This document shows, one piece after another, positions 45,494-56,960 of a stretch of 64,000 nucleotides of DNA. Location of the stretch: assembly GCA_019096155.1 (NCBI GenBank), contig JAHCVI010000005.1, positions 2,304,468-2,368,467 of the forward strand. Direction: 5' to 3'. How positions within the stretch are numbered: position 1 is the stretch's first letter; each line of letters begins with the position of its first letter. The translations under genes were made by a program, and so were the position numbers. The notes under the pieces were generated by a model, which saw only the letters and a program-made list of their open reading frames with translations, was not told where the DNA came from and made no database searches. Source of the DNA: Staphylotrichum longicolle. Taxonomy: Eukaryota; Ascomycota; Sordariomycetes; Sordariales; Chaetomiaceae.

Positions 45494-46047
45494 ATCTCAA
45501 GTTGTGCTGGGGGCAAGTGACGCGCCGATGTCCGAGAGTGGCGATGCGTTATGATGGACGATGATTTGTGATGTGCTTGGAGAAATGAGGACAAAAGCTC
45601 AATAATGACCAAAGAATTAATGGGGGAAGACGTAAAATCAGTCGTAAACTATGGCAAAGTCGTCGCCCGATGACCGCGGTCTTGAGGAAAGTTGGAGAAA
45701 TCACGGTCACTTGAACCGTCGCATCTGCATGTTGATGAGCCCAGAGCACTGGAGAACCGACAATGGGGTGCTCATAATGACTAAGCACCTATCGAGCTCC
45801 CCACACCACACGGTTGGAAAGTGGACCATAACCAGCCACAGCTGTGCCTTCAGCTGCGCCAAGAACGGTCTGTGCCAAGACACGCTGTGGCCGTGCGCCC
45901 CGCTAATCTCGAGCCCTACTGGAATTTCGGCGCCTCGAGCCCACAAATCACTGCGATCTTGAATTTTGAAGAGCTCGCCTCCCCCAACGCCGACACTTCA
46001 CCCCGACCAAGATCTCCAATTGTGTCGACACAGGTCCAGCCGCCAAG
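45494..46047. promoter_or_regulatory. Divergent promoter of sde2 and eS10
   Basis: 554-base head-to-head spacer holding both promoters; no specific motif is assigned. Open frames in this stretch are short and overlap the flanking genes' frames. Confidence 0.45.
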
Positions 46048-46900
46048 ATGCTTATTCCCAAGGCTGATCGCAAGGCGATCCACGAGGTATGGCCGATTTT
46101 GACACTTTTCGCTGCGGAAGAGCAGAAGAGGGAGGAATTCAGGAGAAACTCGGTGTCGTCGACGACATGGCATGGGAAAGTTGTAGCTAACGCTGGAGAT
46201 AGTACCTCTTCCGTGAGGGTGTCATGGTTGCTGCGAAGAAGTAGGTCCCCACCGAATTCCATCCAACATCGCGTTTCCGATTTCCCTTCGAGCGAAAAGT
46301 GTCCCAACCACACGAGAGCGCGACATGCCAAACCACCGACCCGAACATTCGTCCTCGATCAGTCCCGCGGATGCTAATTCGTTACTCCTACAGCTATGAG
46401 TCGACCCACGAGACCGGCATCCGCAACCTCTATGTCATCAAGGCTTGCCAGTCCCTGACCTCGCGCGGCTACGTCAAGACCCAGTTCTCGTGGCAGTACT
46501 ACTACTACACCCTCACCCCTGAGGGTCTCGACTACCTCCGGGAGTGGCTGCACCTGCCCGCCGAGATCGTTCCGGCCACCCACATCAAGCAGCAGCGGTC
46601 CCATGCCCCTCCCCGCGGCATGCTGGGCGAGGAGCGCGGTGAGCGGAGGTTCGGCGGCCGTGGCCGTGGCGACCGTGGTGACCGGGAGGGCGGCTACAGA
46701 CGCCGTGAGGCTGGTGAGGGCAAGGAGGGCGGTGCGCCGAGCGACTTCGCTCCTCAGTTGTAAGTTTATGCCCGTGGTGCCTTTTTTTGGCAGTGGTTTT
46801 GTGTACCGCGCCGAGTATGCTGACCTGGGATTTTCTTTCCAATAGCCGTGGCGGTTTCGGTCGTGGCCGTGGCGGCCGTGGTGATGCCCCTCCCTCGTAA
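46048..46900 (+). CDS. rps10: 40S ribosomal protein eS10
   Basis: Small-subunit ribosomal protein near the mRNA entry region. Exons are 46048-46086, 46203-46240, 46394-46759 and 46846-46900, giving 165 residues. The winged-helix core is unmistakable: MLIPKADRKAIHEYLFREGV, ESTHETGIRNLYVIKACQSL, SRGYVKTQFSWQYYYYTLTP, then EGLDYLREWLHLPAEIVPAT. A Lys/Gln/Arg-rich linker leads to an Arg-Gly-rich C-terminus with GFGRGRGGRGD, a likely arginine-methylation region. Three introns of 116, 153 and 86 bases are phase-consistent; intron 2 has a GTAGGT donor. Confidence 0.97.
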
Positions 46901-47757
46901 AGTGGAAGGCGGATAATCTCTCTATCTCTTGGGTTGCCAGCAACGGCATAACGGCATGGCACGACATGTACTCTACATCACAGAGTAGTAGGGTCGACCG
47001 GCAATGCACCTACTCGCCAGGACCGTGAGTGGTTTGCGCGTGGAGTTGGTGGTTAGAGATCATTCGGAAAAACTTCTGCATTCGGGGTCATCATTTGCGG
47101 TCAATACGATTTTTGCTCTCACTCGGGTGCTCGTGGTGCTGCGGCGACGGGCCAGTCGCTGGAGTTGATGAGTTTATGAACAATCTGAGGGGAGGTTTTT
47201 ATCGTGCAGCTGAACACTCCCGGCAATAGTAATAAGAAGTGCAATCGAGACATGTTGTCACCCTTTGGAAGTCCCACCGCGGCTATTCAGCTGGCCCACC
47301 AGCCAACCTATTCCTCGGCCAAGTTTCTCGTATCCGAGTCAGCAAGGAGTTCCTTGAAACTCGCATGGTGTCGTCTTCACTGGCGGAGCAGGTCAGCGCA
47401 TTGCAGAGGCAAACCCGCTGAGACTCTCAAACTCCACTTGGCACGGGAACATCGGAGGCGCGTACGGGTGGATGGACGCCTTGCTTGGTGCGGAGGGTGG
47501 TGGCCCGGATATGTATAAGCCAACGTCGATCTTTGTCACTCAAGCAAGGCTTGGTCGATTTCTTGACTCTCATGCCACAACTGCCTCGGCTTGCACATGT
47601 TTCTGTGTCAACAATCCCCTATCCAAAAGCATTTCAACACCCTCTCGCTCTTGAGCTTGTGTGATTCAACTGCAATTCCAGTCTCGAAGGTTTAGCCTCC
47701 CCTGTCTCCTCATTCCCACCTTGACATTGGCTTGGCACCCCCTCAACACCAACGAAA
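46901..47757. other. Intergenic region between eS10 and the polyol dehydrogenase
   Basis: 857 bases between tandem plus-strand genes. The 3' UTR of eS10 and the promoter of the dehydrogenase must be here. No gene or repeat recognised. Confidence 0.45.
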
Positions 47758-49300
47758 ATGGGTTCGGTTCCGGAACTTCCGAAGGAGATGAAGGCGTTGA
47801 GGTACGTGAAGTAGTCAGGAGCTGACTGCTTTCTATGAAGTCTAATGAGAGCGCAGGTACAACAAGCCCGAGGATTTCGAGATTGTCAAGGTCCCTTTAC
47901 CTGTGCTGCGTGACGACGATGTGCTCGTCAAAGTGAAGGCGTGTGGCGTGTGTGGAACAGGTATGCGGACCGCCCCTGAGCAAACGACTGACACAGCCAA
48001 CTGTGACAGATTTACTGATCTTTCCGTAGACTTGGTAACTAAGCCACAATGCCAGCCCAGGAGGTCCTTGGTCAACGAGCTAACGTAACAGTAATAGCAC
48101 ATCCACGAAGGCGAGTTCATCGCCGAGTTCCCGCTCATCCCGGGTCATGAAACTGTTGGCGTCGTCGCTGCTGTGGGTTCCAAAGTGACTTCGTTCAAGG
48201 TTGGAGACCGCGTCGCGGCAGACAACTCGGAGCTGTGCAGCCACTGCTTTTACTGCCGGCGAGGCGAGGGTCTTCTCTGCGAAAACGTACGCATATGCCC
48301 TCACCCATGCTGGTCTTCAGGAAACCAGGAGACAGCTATGGAGCAGTTGATATTGACCTCTCCCAGTGGACCGGCCACGGGATTAATCTGCCCGGCGGCT
48401 TCGCCGAGTACTGCGCCTACCCGCAAGCCAAGGTGTTCCAGATCCACAACCTCACCGATGTCGAGGCGACTCTGATTGAGCCAGCCTCGTGTGCCGCTCA
48501 TGGGCTCGATAAGATCCGCCCGCGTCTCGGCTCAAGCGTCCTCATGTTTGGCGCCGGGCCAACCGGCCTGGTCAGTTCCTCCCTTTAGCCCCGTCCATCC
48601 TACCTTCCACCACTAAACAAGGGTGCTACAGATGCTGGCCCAACTCCTCCGCCAAAACGGCTGTACCCAAGTGACCATCGCCGCGCCAGGCGGCCTCAAG
48701 CTGGAGCTTGCCAAGCAGCTGGACGCAGCCGACCACTACGTCGAGCTGTCCCGCTCCAACCCGACGCCCCAGTACGAGCAGATCAAAAAGGACAACCCGT
48801 ACGGGTTCGACATTGTCATCGAGGCTACGGGCTCCGTCAAAATTCTGGAAGACGCCATCCACTACTGCCGCAGGGGCGGGACACTTGTTGTCTACGGGTA
48901 AGCCGAGCCCCCTTCCCAGCCCAAACATCAGGGGTCGTGCAAGAGAGGAAGGAGAGGAAAAAGGTATTGACTCGAGTCGACAGCGTGTACGCCAAAGCAG
49001 CCCGCGTGACCTGGCCGCCGTCCAAGATCTTTGGCGACGAGCTGCGGATCATCGGGTCGTTTTCCGAAGTCCACATGTTCCGTACGTTTTCCCCCCTTCA
49101 ACCTATCCCTTTCCCCGCCCCTTGACTCTGCTAATGACACTGGACGCAAAACAGCCCAAACGGTGGACTACCTCGACTCGGGCAAGATCAAGACCAAGGG
49201 CATCGTCAACAAGACCTTCAAGCTGGAGCAGTTCGGCGAAGCGCTCGAGAGCATCCGCAACAAGACGGCCATCAAGGCGGCGATTGTGTTCGAGGACTGA
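47758..49300 (+). CDS. Zinc-dependent polyol dehydrogenase (D-arabinitol/sorbitol dehydrogenase-like), with a 5-base microexon
   Basis: Medium-chain dehydrogenase that probably oxidises a sugar alcohol with NAD(P). Eight exons (47758-47801, 47857-47960, 48030-48034, 48098-48286, 48367-48570, 48632-48897, 48984-49081, 49155-49300) encode 351 residues. The catalytic-zinc site is GVCGTDLHIHEGEF (Cys47) and PGHET (His68, Glu69). The structural-zinc Cys quartet is in ELCSHCFYCRRGEGLLC. The Rossmann motif is VLMFGAGPTGLMLAQLL. The third exon is only ACTTG: with the G before it and CAC after, it restores Asp-Leu in the CGTDLHIH motif, which no single-intron splice can do. The C-terminus EALESIRNKTAIKAAIVFED is typical. 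Exact substrate is uncertain. Confidence 0.92.
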
Positions 49301-50231
49301 TTCTGTCCGTCTGTCATGTCCCATGCATTCTCATCGGACGCCTGGGATGACTTTTTGGCGTCATGAACCTGCCAAAGTCATCGCAGCGCAGTATCATCAC
49401 ATACAGCATCACCACCGCAAAGCAAGCGAACTCCCACGAATATGTAGCTGAGCTCGATCCAATTCGATGCCCCAAACCAAACCCAATTCCTCTCCTGTCT
49501 ATATAACGAGCTGTGTGTGTGAGAGTGAGAGTATGTACATGCCACCGAACAACGAAACCCTCAACTGGAAGAAGAAAAGAACAGGCCATGCAGTAGAAAC
49601 ACCCAGGTAGTCCGTATGAACGTATACACGACAACAACAACAACAACGGCAACAACAACAACAACGGCAACAACAACAACAACGGCAACAACAACAACAA
49701 CGGCAACAACAACAACAACGGCAACAACAACAACAACGGCAACAACAACAACAACGGCAACAACAACAACAACGGCAACAACAACAACAACAACAACAAC
49801 GGCAACAACAAAGGGATTGGGTTGATGTATGCCAAAGGGAGGTCATCAAGTAGTAGCCTAGGTACAGTACCAGAGACGTGTCTGCATTCGGGCCGCATTC
49901 GGGAAAGGTGGTTGTTTTGCTTGCTTTGCCCGCGTCGCCTGCTCATCTTCGTTGTTCGAGAACCAGGGAAGAGAAAAAAGAGAAACCAGAAAACAACTAG
50001 CGATTGTTTTAACGATTCGGACGCCGGATACATGCTGTAATGATGAAGAATTTTCGACGGGACATGACACCGATGTTATGCCGAAACCAACAGGAAGACC
50101 CCTTTTTTTGACAGATTGTGGCCGTGAGGAACAAGAGAACATGCGACCAAAACCGAGGAAGGCCGGGTCGAGCGATCGTGATTAAAAATAGGATGGATCA
50201 TGGTGAAGGTTGAGGTTGGAAGTGCCGGTTT
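49301..50231. other. Convergent spacer with an 18-base minisatellite
   Basis: Lies between the stops of the dehydrogenase and the membrane-protein gene. Apart from the minisatellite it shows only ordinary AT-richer 3' flank sequence. Confidence 0.5.
49630..49812. repeat. 18-base minisatellite of CAA/CGG triplets
   Basis: About nine units of AACAACAACAACAACGGC; the last has three extra CAA triplets. All periods are multiples of three, so every frame stays open, and threonine/cysteine-rich open frames across it are an artefact. It lies in the 3' spacer between convergent genes. Confidence 0.9.
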
Positions 50232-52850
50232 TCAATCACGCATGCCCCATTGCGGCTTGAGTGTCTTTGACATGGCTGCTTGGGTGAAGACCTGGTCGCC
50301 GGGCAGACGGCTGACACGCCCGGCACCACCGCGGATGGCGCTGGCCTGCGCCGCGGAGAGACCGCTCCGGTTGCTACGGATCGAGCCTGCGTCGCTGCGG
50401 TTGTCCGACTCGGTGAATTTACGGGGCGGAGCAAAGTCGAGGCCTGTAAAAGTGCTTTCCGTGCGGAGGAGATGGCTGTAGAGGTGTTAGCAACGCTGAT
50501 ACCTAAGGGCCGCGGTGGAGTGAGGCATGGACTTACGGGCTGGGCAGCGTCGGGAGTTCTTCGTAGGCGTTTACCAAGGGCGAGTGCGCAGGCACGTTCA
50601 TCCTGTAAGGACGACGCTCCCCGACAGGGCTCTGAGATCGGCCACGAACCCGGTCGGCGTACGTCTCAGGTGGCGCGAAATCGGTGGCATTGAAGAGAGC
50701 GAAGGAGTCATCCCTGAGCTTGGACGGGGTGGGGAGCGTCGACAGGTCCGCTGGCGGAGGCATGGGTTTCCGAGGCCCACCAAAACGGCTACCGGAGCGG
50801 CTGCCCGACATGGCTGAACCGGCGCGGGGACGGCCATAGGGCCCTGACGCCGACGAACCCGGTCGCGAGGGGTTGCCCAGCTGGTTGGAAACAGATGAGC
50901 CGGGCCGGGGAGGACCGCGCATGTTCTGCGGGTACCTCATTCCAGCCTGAGATCCATGGAAGGCACGTGGGGGGCCCCTGGGACCAGGGAACCTCTGGCC
51001 TGACGGCGGAGGAGTCATAGCCCTGCGAGACACGGGCTGCGCATAGGGCATGACAAACGAGTTGGTGGCAGGATCAAAGTACGGCGCATCCTGGGCGTAA
51101 TTCGGGTCGTAATCCTCGTAGTAACTCGTGTTGCTCTGATGGTGCTGGTGCTGGTGCTGGGGGTGCTGCTGGTACTGCTGATGTTGATGGTGCTGCGGCA
51201 TCGGCGGCATCGGCGGCATCGGCGGCCTATCCTCGGGTTTGGAGTCCTCAAAGTACTCCTTGTAGAAGGAGCGGATGCGGTTCGCACGGTACTCGGGGTC
51301 CTCAGATTCCATGATCTCATCTGGCGGCAGCGGACGGAAGCCGACCGAGAGGCGGCGGTTGTCCTGCTGGGGCACGCCCAAGCCGCTTTGACGAGCCGCG
51401 TTCTGTTCGAAAAGATGCGAGGTCCTCTGCATATTCCGGCCTCTCGGCTCATCTACATCAAGGTGTCCGTTGGGGTTCGCGGGCGAGGGCGAGCGCTGGT
51501 CCCGAGGCATTTCGGGCATTTCGGCAAAGTCAAAGTCATAGTAGTCAAGCGGCTCAGGCTCCTCGATGATCGGCGCCGTGGTCAAGGCGGGCTGCCCCTT
51601 TTGTGGTGCCGGGCTCGGGGAGCGGCTGCTCTGTGACGAGGTGGAGGTGCGAATCGAGGCTCGTTGAGGCTCAGGGTGCGTGTTCAACCCAAGACCCACG
51701 GTCGAAGGCTCCGTCGGAGTTTCCAGTTCCTGGGCCACCGGCTTCTCGAAGGGATTGCCGAGATCCCCATATTCCATGGCAACTCCGGAATCAGCCGGGC
51801 TGGGTTGCGAGGGCGATGGCAGAGTGTTTCCAACGGACTTTTGGGCAACGGCGGGCGGTTCTTGGATGGCGGCACCAACTGCCAGATACTCGTCTTCGGC
51901 CCGCGTCGGAGCTGAAACCGCGGTTCCAATGGCCGGCAGAGGTCCCTTAGGAGGGGCGGTTGGCGGCATCATGGCAGATTCCTCAGGCAGCTGCTGCTCG
52001 GGTTTCATGTGCGTCGGCTCAGGCGCTTGAAGGGTTGGTTTCGGCAACGAGTTCTGGCGCGGAGGAGAGGTGTAGGGCCCGGGGGAAACGATATCTGCGC
52101 GGCTGCTTGACCGAGTGTACACCGAGGCCGCGTCATGTCCATGTCCCCTGGGAAGTGAACGAATCGAGCCAACATCGCTCCCGGCGTACTGAGCAATGGG
52201 CCGGTATGGGTCTTCGGCCTGGTGAATCGTCTTGGCCAGAGAGTTGAAGGATTCACGGGAGTTGTGGAGTTCGGGAGGCAGAAGGTACGGGCTGGTCAGG
52301 TTCATGTCCATAGACATTTGTTGCCGGTTGTACCGCCCTTGGCCGCCATCCTTCTCCCTGCTGATCAGGCTCTTCCGCGATCCTTTCGCGGCGCCACCCT
52401 GTCCCAGACCGAAATCCAGCGACTTGTGGGGATCATTGAGATCCTCGTTCCGCTGCTTCTTGACATTTCTCCGGTGGAGATAGAGAAGAACGCCGACAAT
52501 CACGGCAATGGGAATGCTACAAACAGCGTGAGTTTGTCATATCAGCTGGCTGCGCAAGATCAAAAAACTTACCAGACACCAAGAGCGATGGGCAGCGTCA
52601 GCGAATTTCCGCCGACGGGCTTCTCGCACATGTTCGGATCCGAGCAGTCAGCGGTTGTCGTCGCAGCTCGTGGGGCCAATACTGGAGAGGGAACCCTGAA
52701 GCCCAGCGACGAGGTCATCGTTCCCATCTTGTTACGGGCTTTGATCGCCGGGACTCGAGGACCCATTGCGTAGACAACGTTGTCACGCGCCCTGATCGCG
52801 GGGACCCTAGGACCCATGGCGTAGGCGCCCCCAGCAAACCCATTCTCCAT
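50232..52850 (-). CDS. Uncharacterised fungal single-pass membrane protein with a long disordered cytosolic tail
   Basis: Exons 52850-52573, 52516-50537 and 50475-50232 encode 833 residues. The short N-terminal part has Cys-containing DCSDPNMCEKP before one membrane helix (SLTLPIALGVCIPIAVIVGV, residues ~82-105), then a basic stop-transfer LHRRNVKKQ. The next block, NDPHKSLDFGLG, is a signature I recognise from uncharacterised filamentous-fungal proteins. The rest (~700 residues) is disordered, rich in Pro, Ser, Gln and His, with conserved short blocks (AYEELPTLPSP, RVSRLPGDQVFTQAA). No classical signal peptide is seen, so the topology may be N-out through a signal anchor. A 51-base imperfect tandem duplication encodes YAMGPRVPAI twice near the N-terminus. 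ATG 52850 is preferred; an in-frame ATG at 52982 would add 44 residues. Confidence 0.82.
52729..52826. repeat. 51-base imperfect tandem duplication inside a coding exon
   Basis: Two copies begin at 52729 and 52780 (TTGTTACGGGCTTTGATCGC versus TTGTCACGCGCCCTGATCGC). The period is 51 bases, 17 codons, so the frame is kept and the N-terminus of the membrane protein contains the same peptide twice. Confidence 0.9.
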
Positions 52851-54888
52851 CTTGAAAGCCCTTTTTTCCCTCCCACAGCGCGAGCACCTCGATTGGAGAC
52901 AGCAGGATGTTTGAACAGCAGGGTCGAATGTTGGATGATATGCTTCGCTTGCGTCCAGGAGAAGGTCGAGGCAAACGGTCAACTATGGCGCTTCAGGAAG
53001 AGTGTCGTCATAACAGTCGTAGTACAGCAACGGTGTCGAGAACAGGTACTGAAACGAGCTGGGGGAAAGCAGAGCCGGAAATGATTATGGCGTCTAGAAA
53101 CCAGTAGACTCGACAGATCGTGTGGACAAGGTGTTGATCCAAACAACTCGGGGGAAAAGCCGCACAGCGCGTTGTCGCAAAGAAGGCAGATACTTTGGGG
53201 TCAGACCACCGGAAGCCAAAGTCGCCAAGGGAAAAGAATGTCGTGACGAGGGAAGTCGTCGTCGCTTGTCGGTCGGGATTGAAAAAGGAGTGGCACGCCC
53301 GCTGGCAGGCTAGACGGGGCAAAGGAGTGAGCGTATCACACGTCTGAAGACGATGTGAGGTTGGGAGCCGTCTGACCTCGGAGTCGTGATGGGTGACCCG
53401 GCGGATGGGATGCAAAAGAGCGGAAGGGGGTGAAAGAGCGTGGTGGTGGTGAATTAGGTGAATTAGGGATTAGGTTTTACTGTTGCAACGGGATAACGGG
53501 ATGCTAAGGTACGGAGCAGGAAGGCGCAGCTTCCGCAGGCTAGGCCCTGAAGCGAGTGCACGATCAAGGCTCCCCGGCCTCTTGTGCTGGTCCCCAAATC
53601 TCCGCTGAGGGGAGGAAGGGGGAGGAAGGGGTTTGTCAGGCACCGGGGCCAGGGAGGCTCTGCTTCCACCGCTTCCACCCTTTCCACCCTTTCCACCTTC
53701 TGAGCTCTCTCCCACCGCTCTCTGTTGGGTCTGGCGGTCTCTCCCTGTGTTGACCCTGGCGCGGCAGTGGACGAATAGAAATTGCTAATTTCGTCTCAAT
53801 CAAAAAAGGGGAGCGCTGCTGGTCCATTGGGTGGGGTCCTTCAGGTACCGGCGGGGATCGAAGCTCAGCCTGCCCAATCATGCCGACGCAGCCCGGTTTT
53901 TCCTGCAGGCATTCGCAGCCACAAGCTGCAGGCGGCTTCCACCGTTGCAGCGCAAGCAGCGGTCCCGTCACCCAGACCCTGCATCCCCTGCAAGGAAGCC
54001 CCATGGCCAGATGCAGGAACGGAGAGACAGCCAGATGGCGCTAATTTCGCGTGCCAGAGACGGAAGCTCTCGCCTTGGGTTGGGCCATGGGCGGGAGAAA
54101 GATGCATGACATGGCAGCATGCTCACCAGAGGTACCCGGCCAAGCAAAATCAGGGGGAAACGGTACTTTGCCGAGATGACCCGTCTCACCGACCTGGTGG
54201 CAAACGCGACGGGAGCCCAGATCGCCTTTGCCGGTGCGCAAAAAGCTTCTCTTTCCAGATTGTGCATGTTTCAGCAGTTCGTCCCATGTCTTGTGTGTTT
54301 TCCCGACTTCTTGTTTTGTCGTCCCGTCTGCAAGTTTTGAAACAGCGGACGGTCCTGAGTGGTTGTCTGCCACGAGAGAAACAATGATGTTCGGGTGCCG
54401 AACACACAGACTGACCTTGCCATGAGAATTGTGTTCCACGGCGGGGATCAGCAAATGCTTACAGGCAGAACTCTATTTTCAGCCTTAAAGTCGTCTGTCA
54501 CACCCCAGGTTAGAAGCTCGCGTGCCTCTCCCACGCAGTGACTCTCCAACGCAGTGACCAAGACTCTTCCTTTGCACCACCGCATCGGTGCAGCAGTCGT
54601 CTGACCTGCCGATCTGGGGTCGACCCGTTGCGTTGCTGTCTTAGACACACATTGGACACCTCGGCGGCACAGACCAAGTTGAGACTTGAGACTTTTGTTG
54701 CCTGCTGTTGACTGACCCGACATGCAATGAGAGTAGCCAACAGAGTGTGACTTGTTGGTACCGAGTACTTCATCGTCACCCGTCTTTTAATGTCGCACAC
54801 GGACCGTCATCGTCCCGACCGGCAACCTCCTCTGAGTCTCATCCTCGGTCCGATTCCGCACGCCATCCCTTGACCCCGACATCCATCC
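52851..54888. other. Intergenic region between the membrane-protein gene and the DEAH helicase
   Basis: 2.0 kb between tandem minus-strand genes. It contains GAATTAGGTGAATTAGGGATTAGG at about 53450-53475, with two telobox-like half-sites, and a CCACCCTTT/CCACCGCTT pyrimidine repeat near 53665-53700. A 201-codon plus-strand frame (53782-54387) has no recognisable features. No gene is supported. Confidence 0.45.
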
Positions 54889-56960
54889 TCAGCCAGTCTT
54901 GTAGAACTCCGGCGCATACTCCAGTAACCAGGCCTTTTCGATGCGCGTAATATCCCGTATGAACGTCTTGCTCCCCGTCTCCATAACCTCGTGAAAAATA
55001 ACCCAGTCCGCCTTGCGGTTGAACATGATGGAGCTTGGGTGGGCGTGGAGCACCGTCGTTCCCGAGACATTTCGGAAGGTACCGTCAGGCTGCATCCTCG
55101 CGGCATGAGCGAAGTAGCCCGCCGTCAAACACCTCTGTATTTGCTCTGCTCTGTTGTTGGCTGTTGCCGCTGGGTGCGCCGTCAGGGACTCATCGACGTT
55201 GAGACCGAACCGCTCGAGGTACCGCTTCAGCTGGGCCCGGATGCTGACTGCCCGTGCCATTGCCTTGTAGTTGAGGAGGTTTTCGTGGCAGAAACGTGAT
55301 TCTTTGCGGCCTTTTGTCACAAATGCTTGATAGACGTTTAGGAGGGTGAGATGGTCGCCCTCCTCGGCAGCAAATTTCCTCCGGGCGCTTTCCGTCTTCT
55401 TCTTTTCCCTTTCATGCTGGATCCAGACGTTCCCGCCGAGACTGGTCATGGCAGCTATCGTCAACATCTCGCTCAGGCAGCCGAATGATGGGGCAGAAAG
55501 AAGGGTTTTGCCCATCATGGGCTCAACTGCAAGCTCGGCCATCCTCAGTCCCAGTGGCTTCGTCAGCTTGGCGTAGCTGTCCAGCGCCCCAAGTGAGTAA
55601 AGCAGCTCCAGGGCCCTGATCATCAACTCTGCTGGGGGCGGAGTGAGGAAGTCGAATCTCAGGACGTTATCAATGCCCAGAGCCTTGAGTTGAAGAACGA
55701 ACGGCGCCAGGTTCGACCGCTGTATCTCTGGTATGTTGGCGTCGGGAAGAGTTTGGTACGCCTCCTCGGTGTAGAGCCGGAAGCATTTGCCGGGCTTTGT
55801 CCTGCCGGCGCGTCCTGCTCGCTGTGCAGCCGATGCCTTGGACACTGGCGTAGATGTCAAGCTCTCGATTCCAGTGGTTGGGTTGTACGCCCGCAGCTTG
55901 ACAAAGCCAGAGTCGACGACGTAGACGATTCCGTCTATTGTCACGGACGCCTCGGATATGTTTGTGGAAAAGATGACCTTCCGGTAGTTCTCGGGGGCTT
56001 CCTCAAACACATACATTTGCTGATCTGTGGGCAGCCCAGCATAGAGCGGAAGAGGCAGGATAGACTGTGATCCCGGGGGAAGTTGCACTGAACGTTCCGA
56101 GATGGCCTGGACGGCTTGGTCAATCTCCTCCCTGCCGGTTAGGAATACCAAGATGTCACCCTTGGGCTCGTTTGTATGGATGTCGATGACCGTCGAGACG
56201 GCTTTCTCGAGATAATCTTCGGCCGGCGCCTCGAGATAGAGAATGTCGATGGGGTAAGTCCGGCCTTCCAAGCTGATGATGGATGAAATGTCCCCTTTCT
56301 GTTTGCCATCTGACGTCGTTTCTTCGGCGCTTTCAGAGAAGAAATCGCGAAAATCCTCGGCTTGGAGCGTGGCACTGCTGATGATTATTCTTAGGTCTGG
56401 CCTCTTTTTGCGAATCTTCTTGAGCAGTCCCAGCAGGATATCGGAACTAATTGACCGCTCATGTGCCTCGTCGACCATGATGACGGAATAACGAGACAGC
56501 AGAGGGTCTACGAGAGCCTCCCGTATGAGCAGGCCATCAGTGAGAAATTTGATGCGGGTGTTCTCAGAAGTGGCATCCTCAAACCGAATCGAATAGCCGA
56601 CCTCCTTGCCAACCTCACACCCAAACTCTTCGGCTACCCGGATGGCTACTGTCGTGGCAGCGACACGGCGGGGCTATCAGGGCAACCCTCACTATCAGCA
56701 TTGGGTTGAGGACTTGTTGTTTAACCACGAACACGCACCTGAGTGACACCGATAATTTTCCCATCAGCACACCAACCCGCATGCTCGAGAAATTGGGGGA
56801 TTTGCGTACTCTTGCCAGAGCCTGTCTGGCCCACGACAACCAGGACGGGATATGTCTCGACAAGGTATAGGAGCGCCTCACGGTGTTTGGCAATTGGCAA
56901 CAGTGCTGCTGGTTTGTGGAGAGCAGGGATAAAAGCCGCCCCAAGATCAAAGTCCGCCAT
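54889..56960 (-). CDS. dhx35: DEAH-box RNA helicase, DHX35 type
   Basis: ATP-dependent RNA helicase of the spliceosome-associated DHX35 group. Exons 56960-56739 and 56673-54889 encode 668 residues, close to the ~700 of animal DHX35. The motifs in order are GQTGSGKST (Walker A), PRRVAATTVA (Ia) formed across the splice, TDGLLIREAL, DEAH in VIMVDEAHERS, SAT in IIISSATLQ, FLTGREEID, TNISEASVTIDGI (V) and QRAGRAGR (VI). The winged-helix/ratchet region and the OB-fold follow (VLHAHPSSIMFNRKADWVIF). The N-terminus is short, without the RS or other extensions of Prp2, Prp16 or Prp22, which favours DHX35. The 65-base intron uses a GTGCGT donor. Confidence 0.93.

Noticed and set aside
44625..45554. 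309-codon plus-strand open frame
   Set aside because: Complement of sde2; Ser/Arg/Pro-rich shadow.
49616..49849. Threonine-rich and cysteine-rich frames across the minisatellite
   Set aside because: Artefact of a repeat whose period is a multiple of three.
53782..54387. 201-codon plus-strand open frame
   Set aside because: No recognisable features, and it lies in a spacer full of similar overlapping frames.
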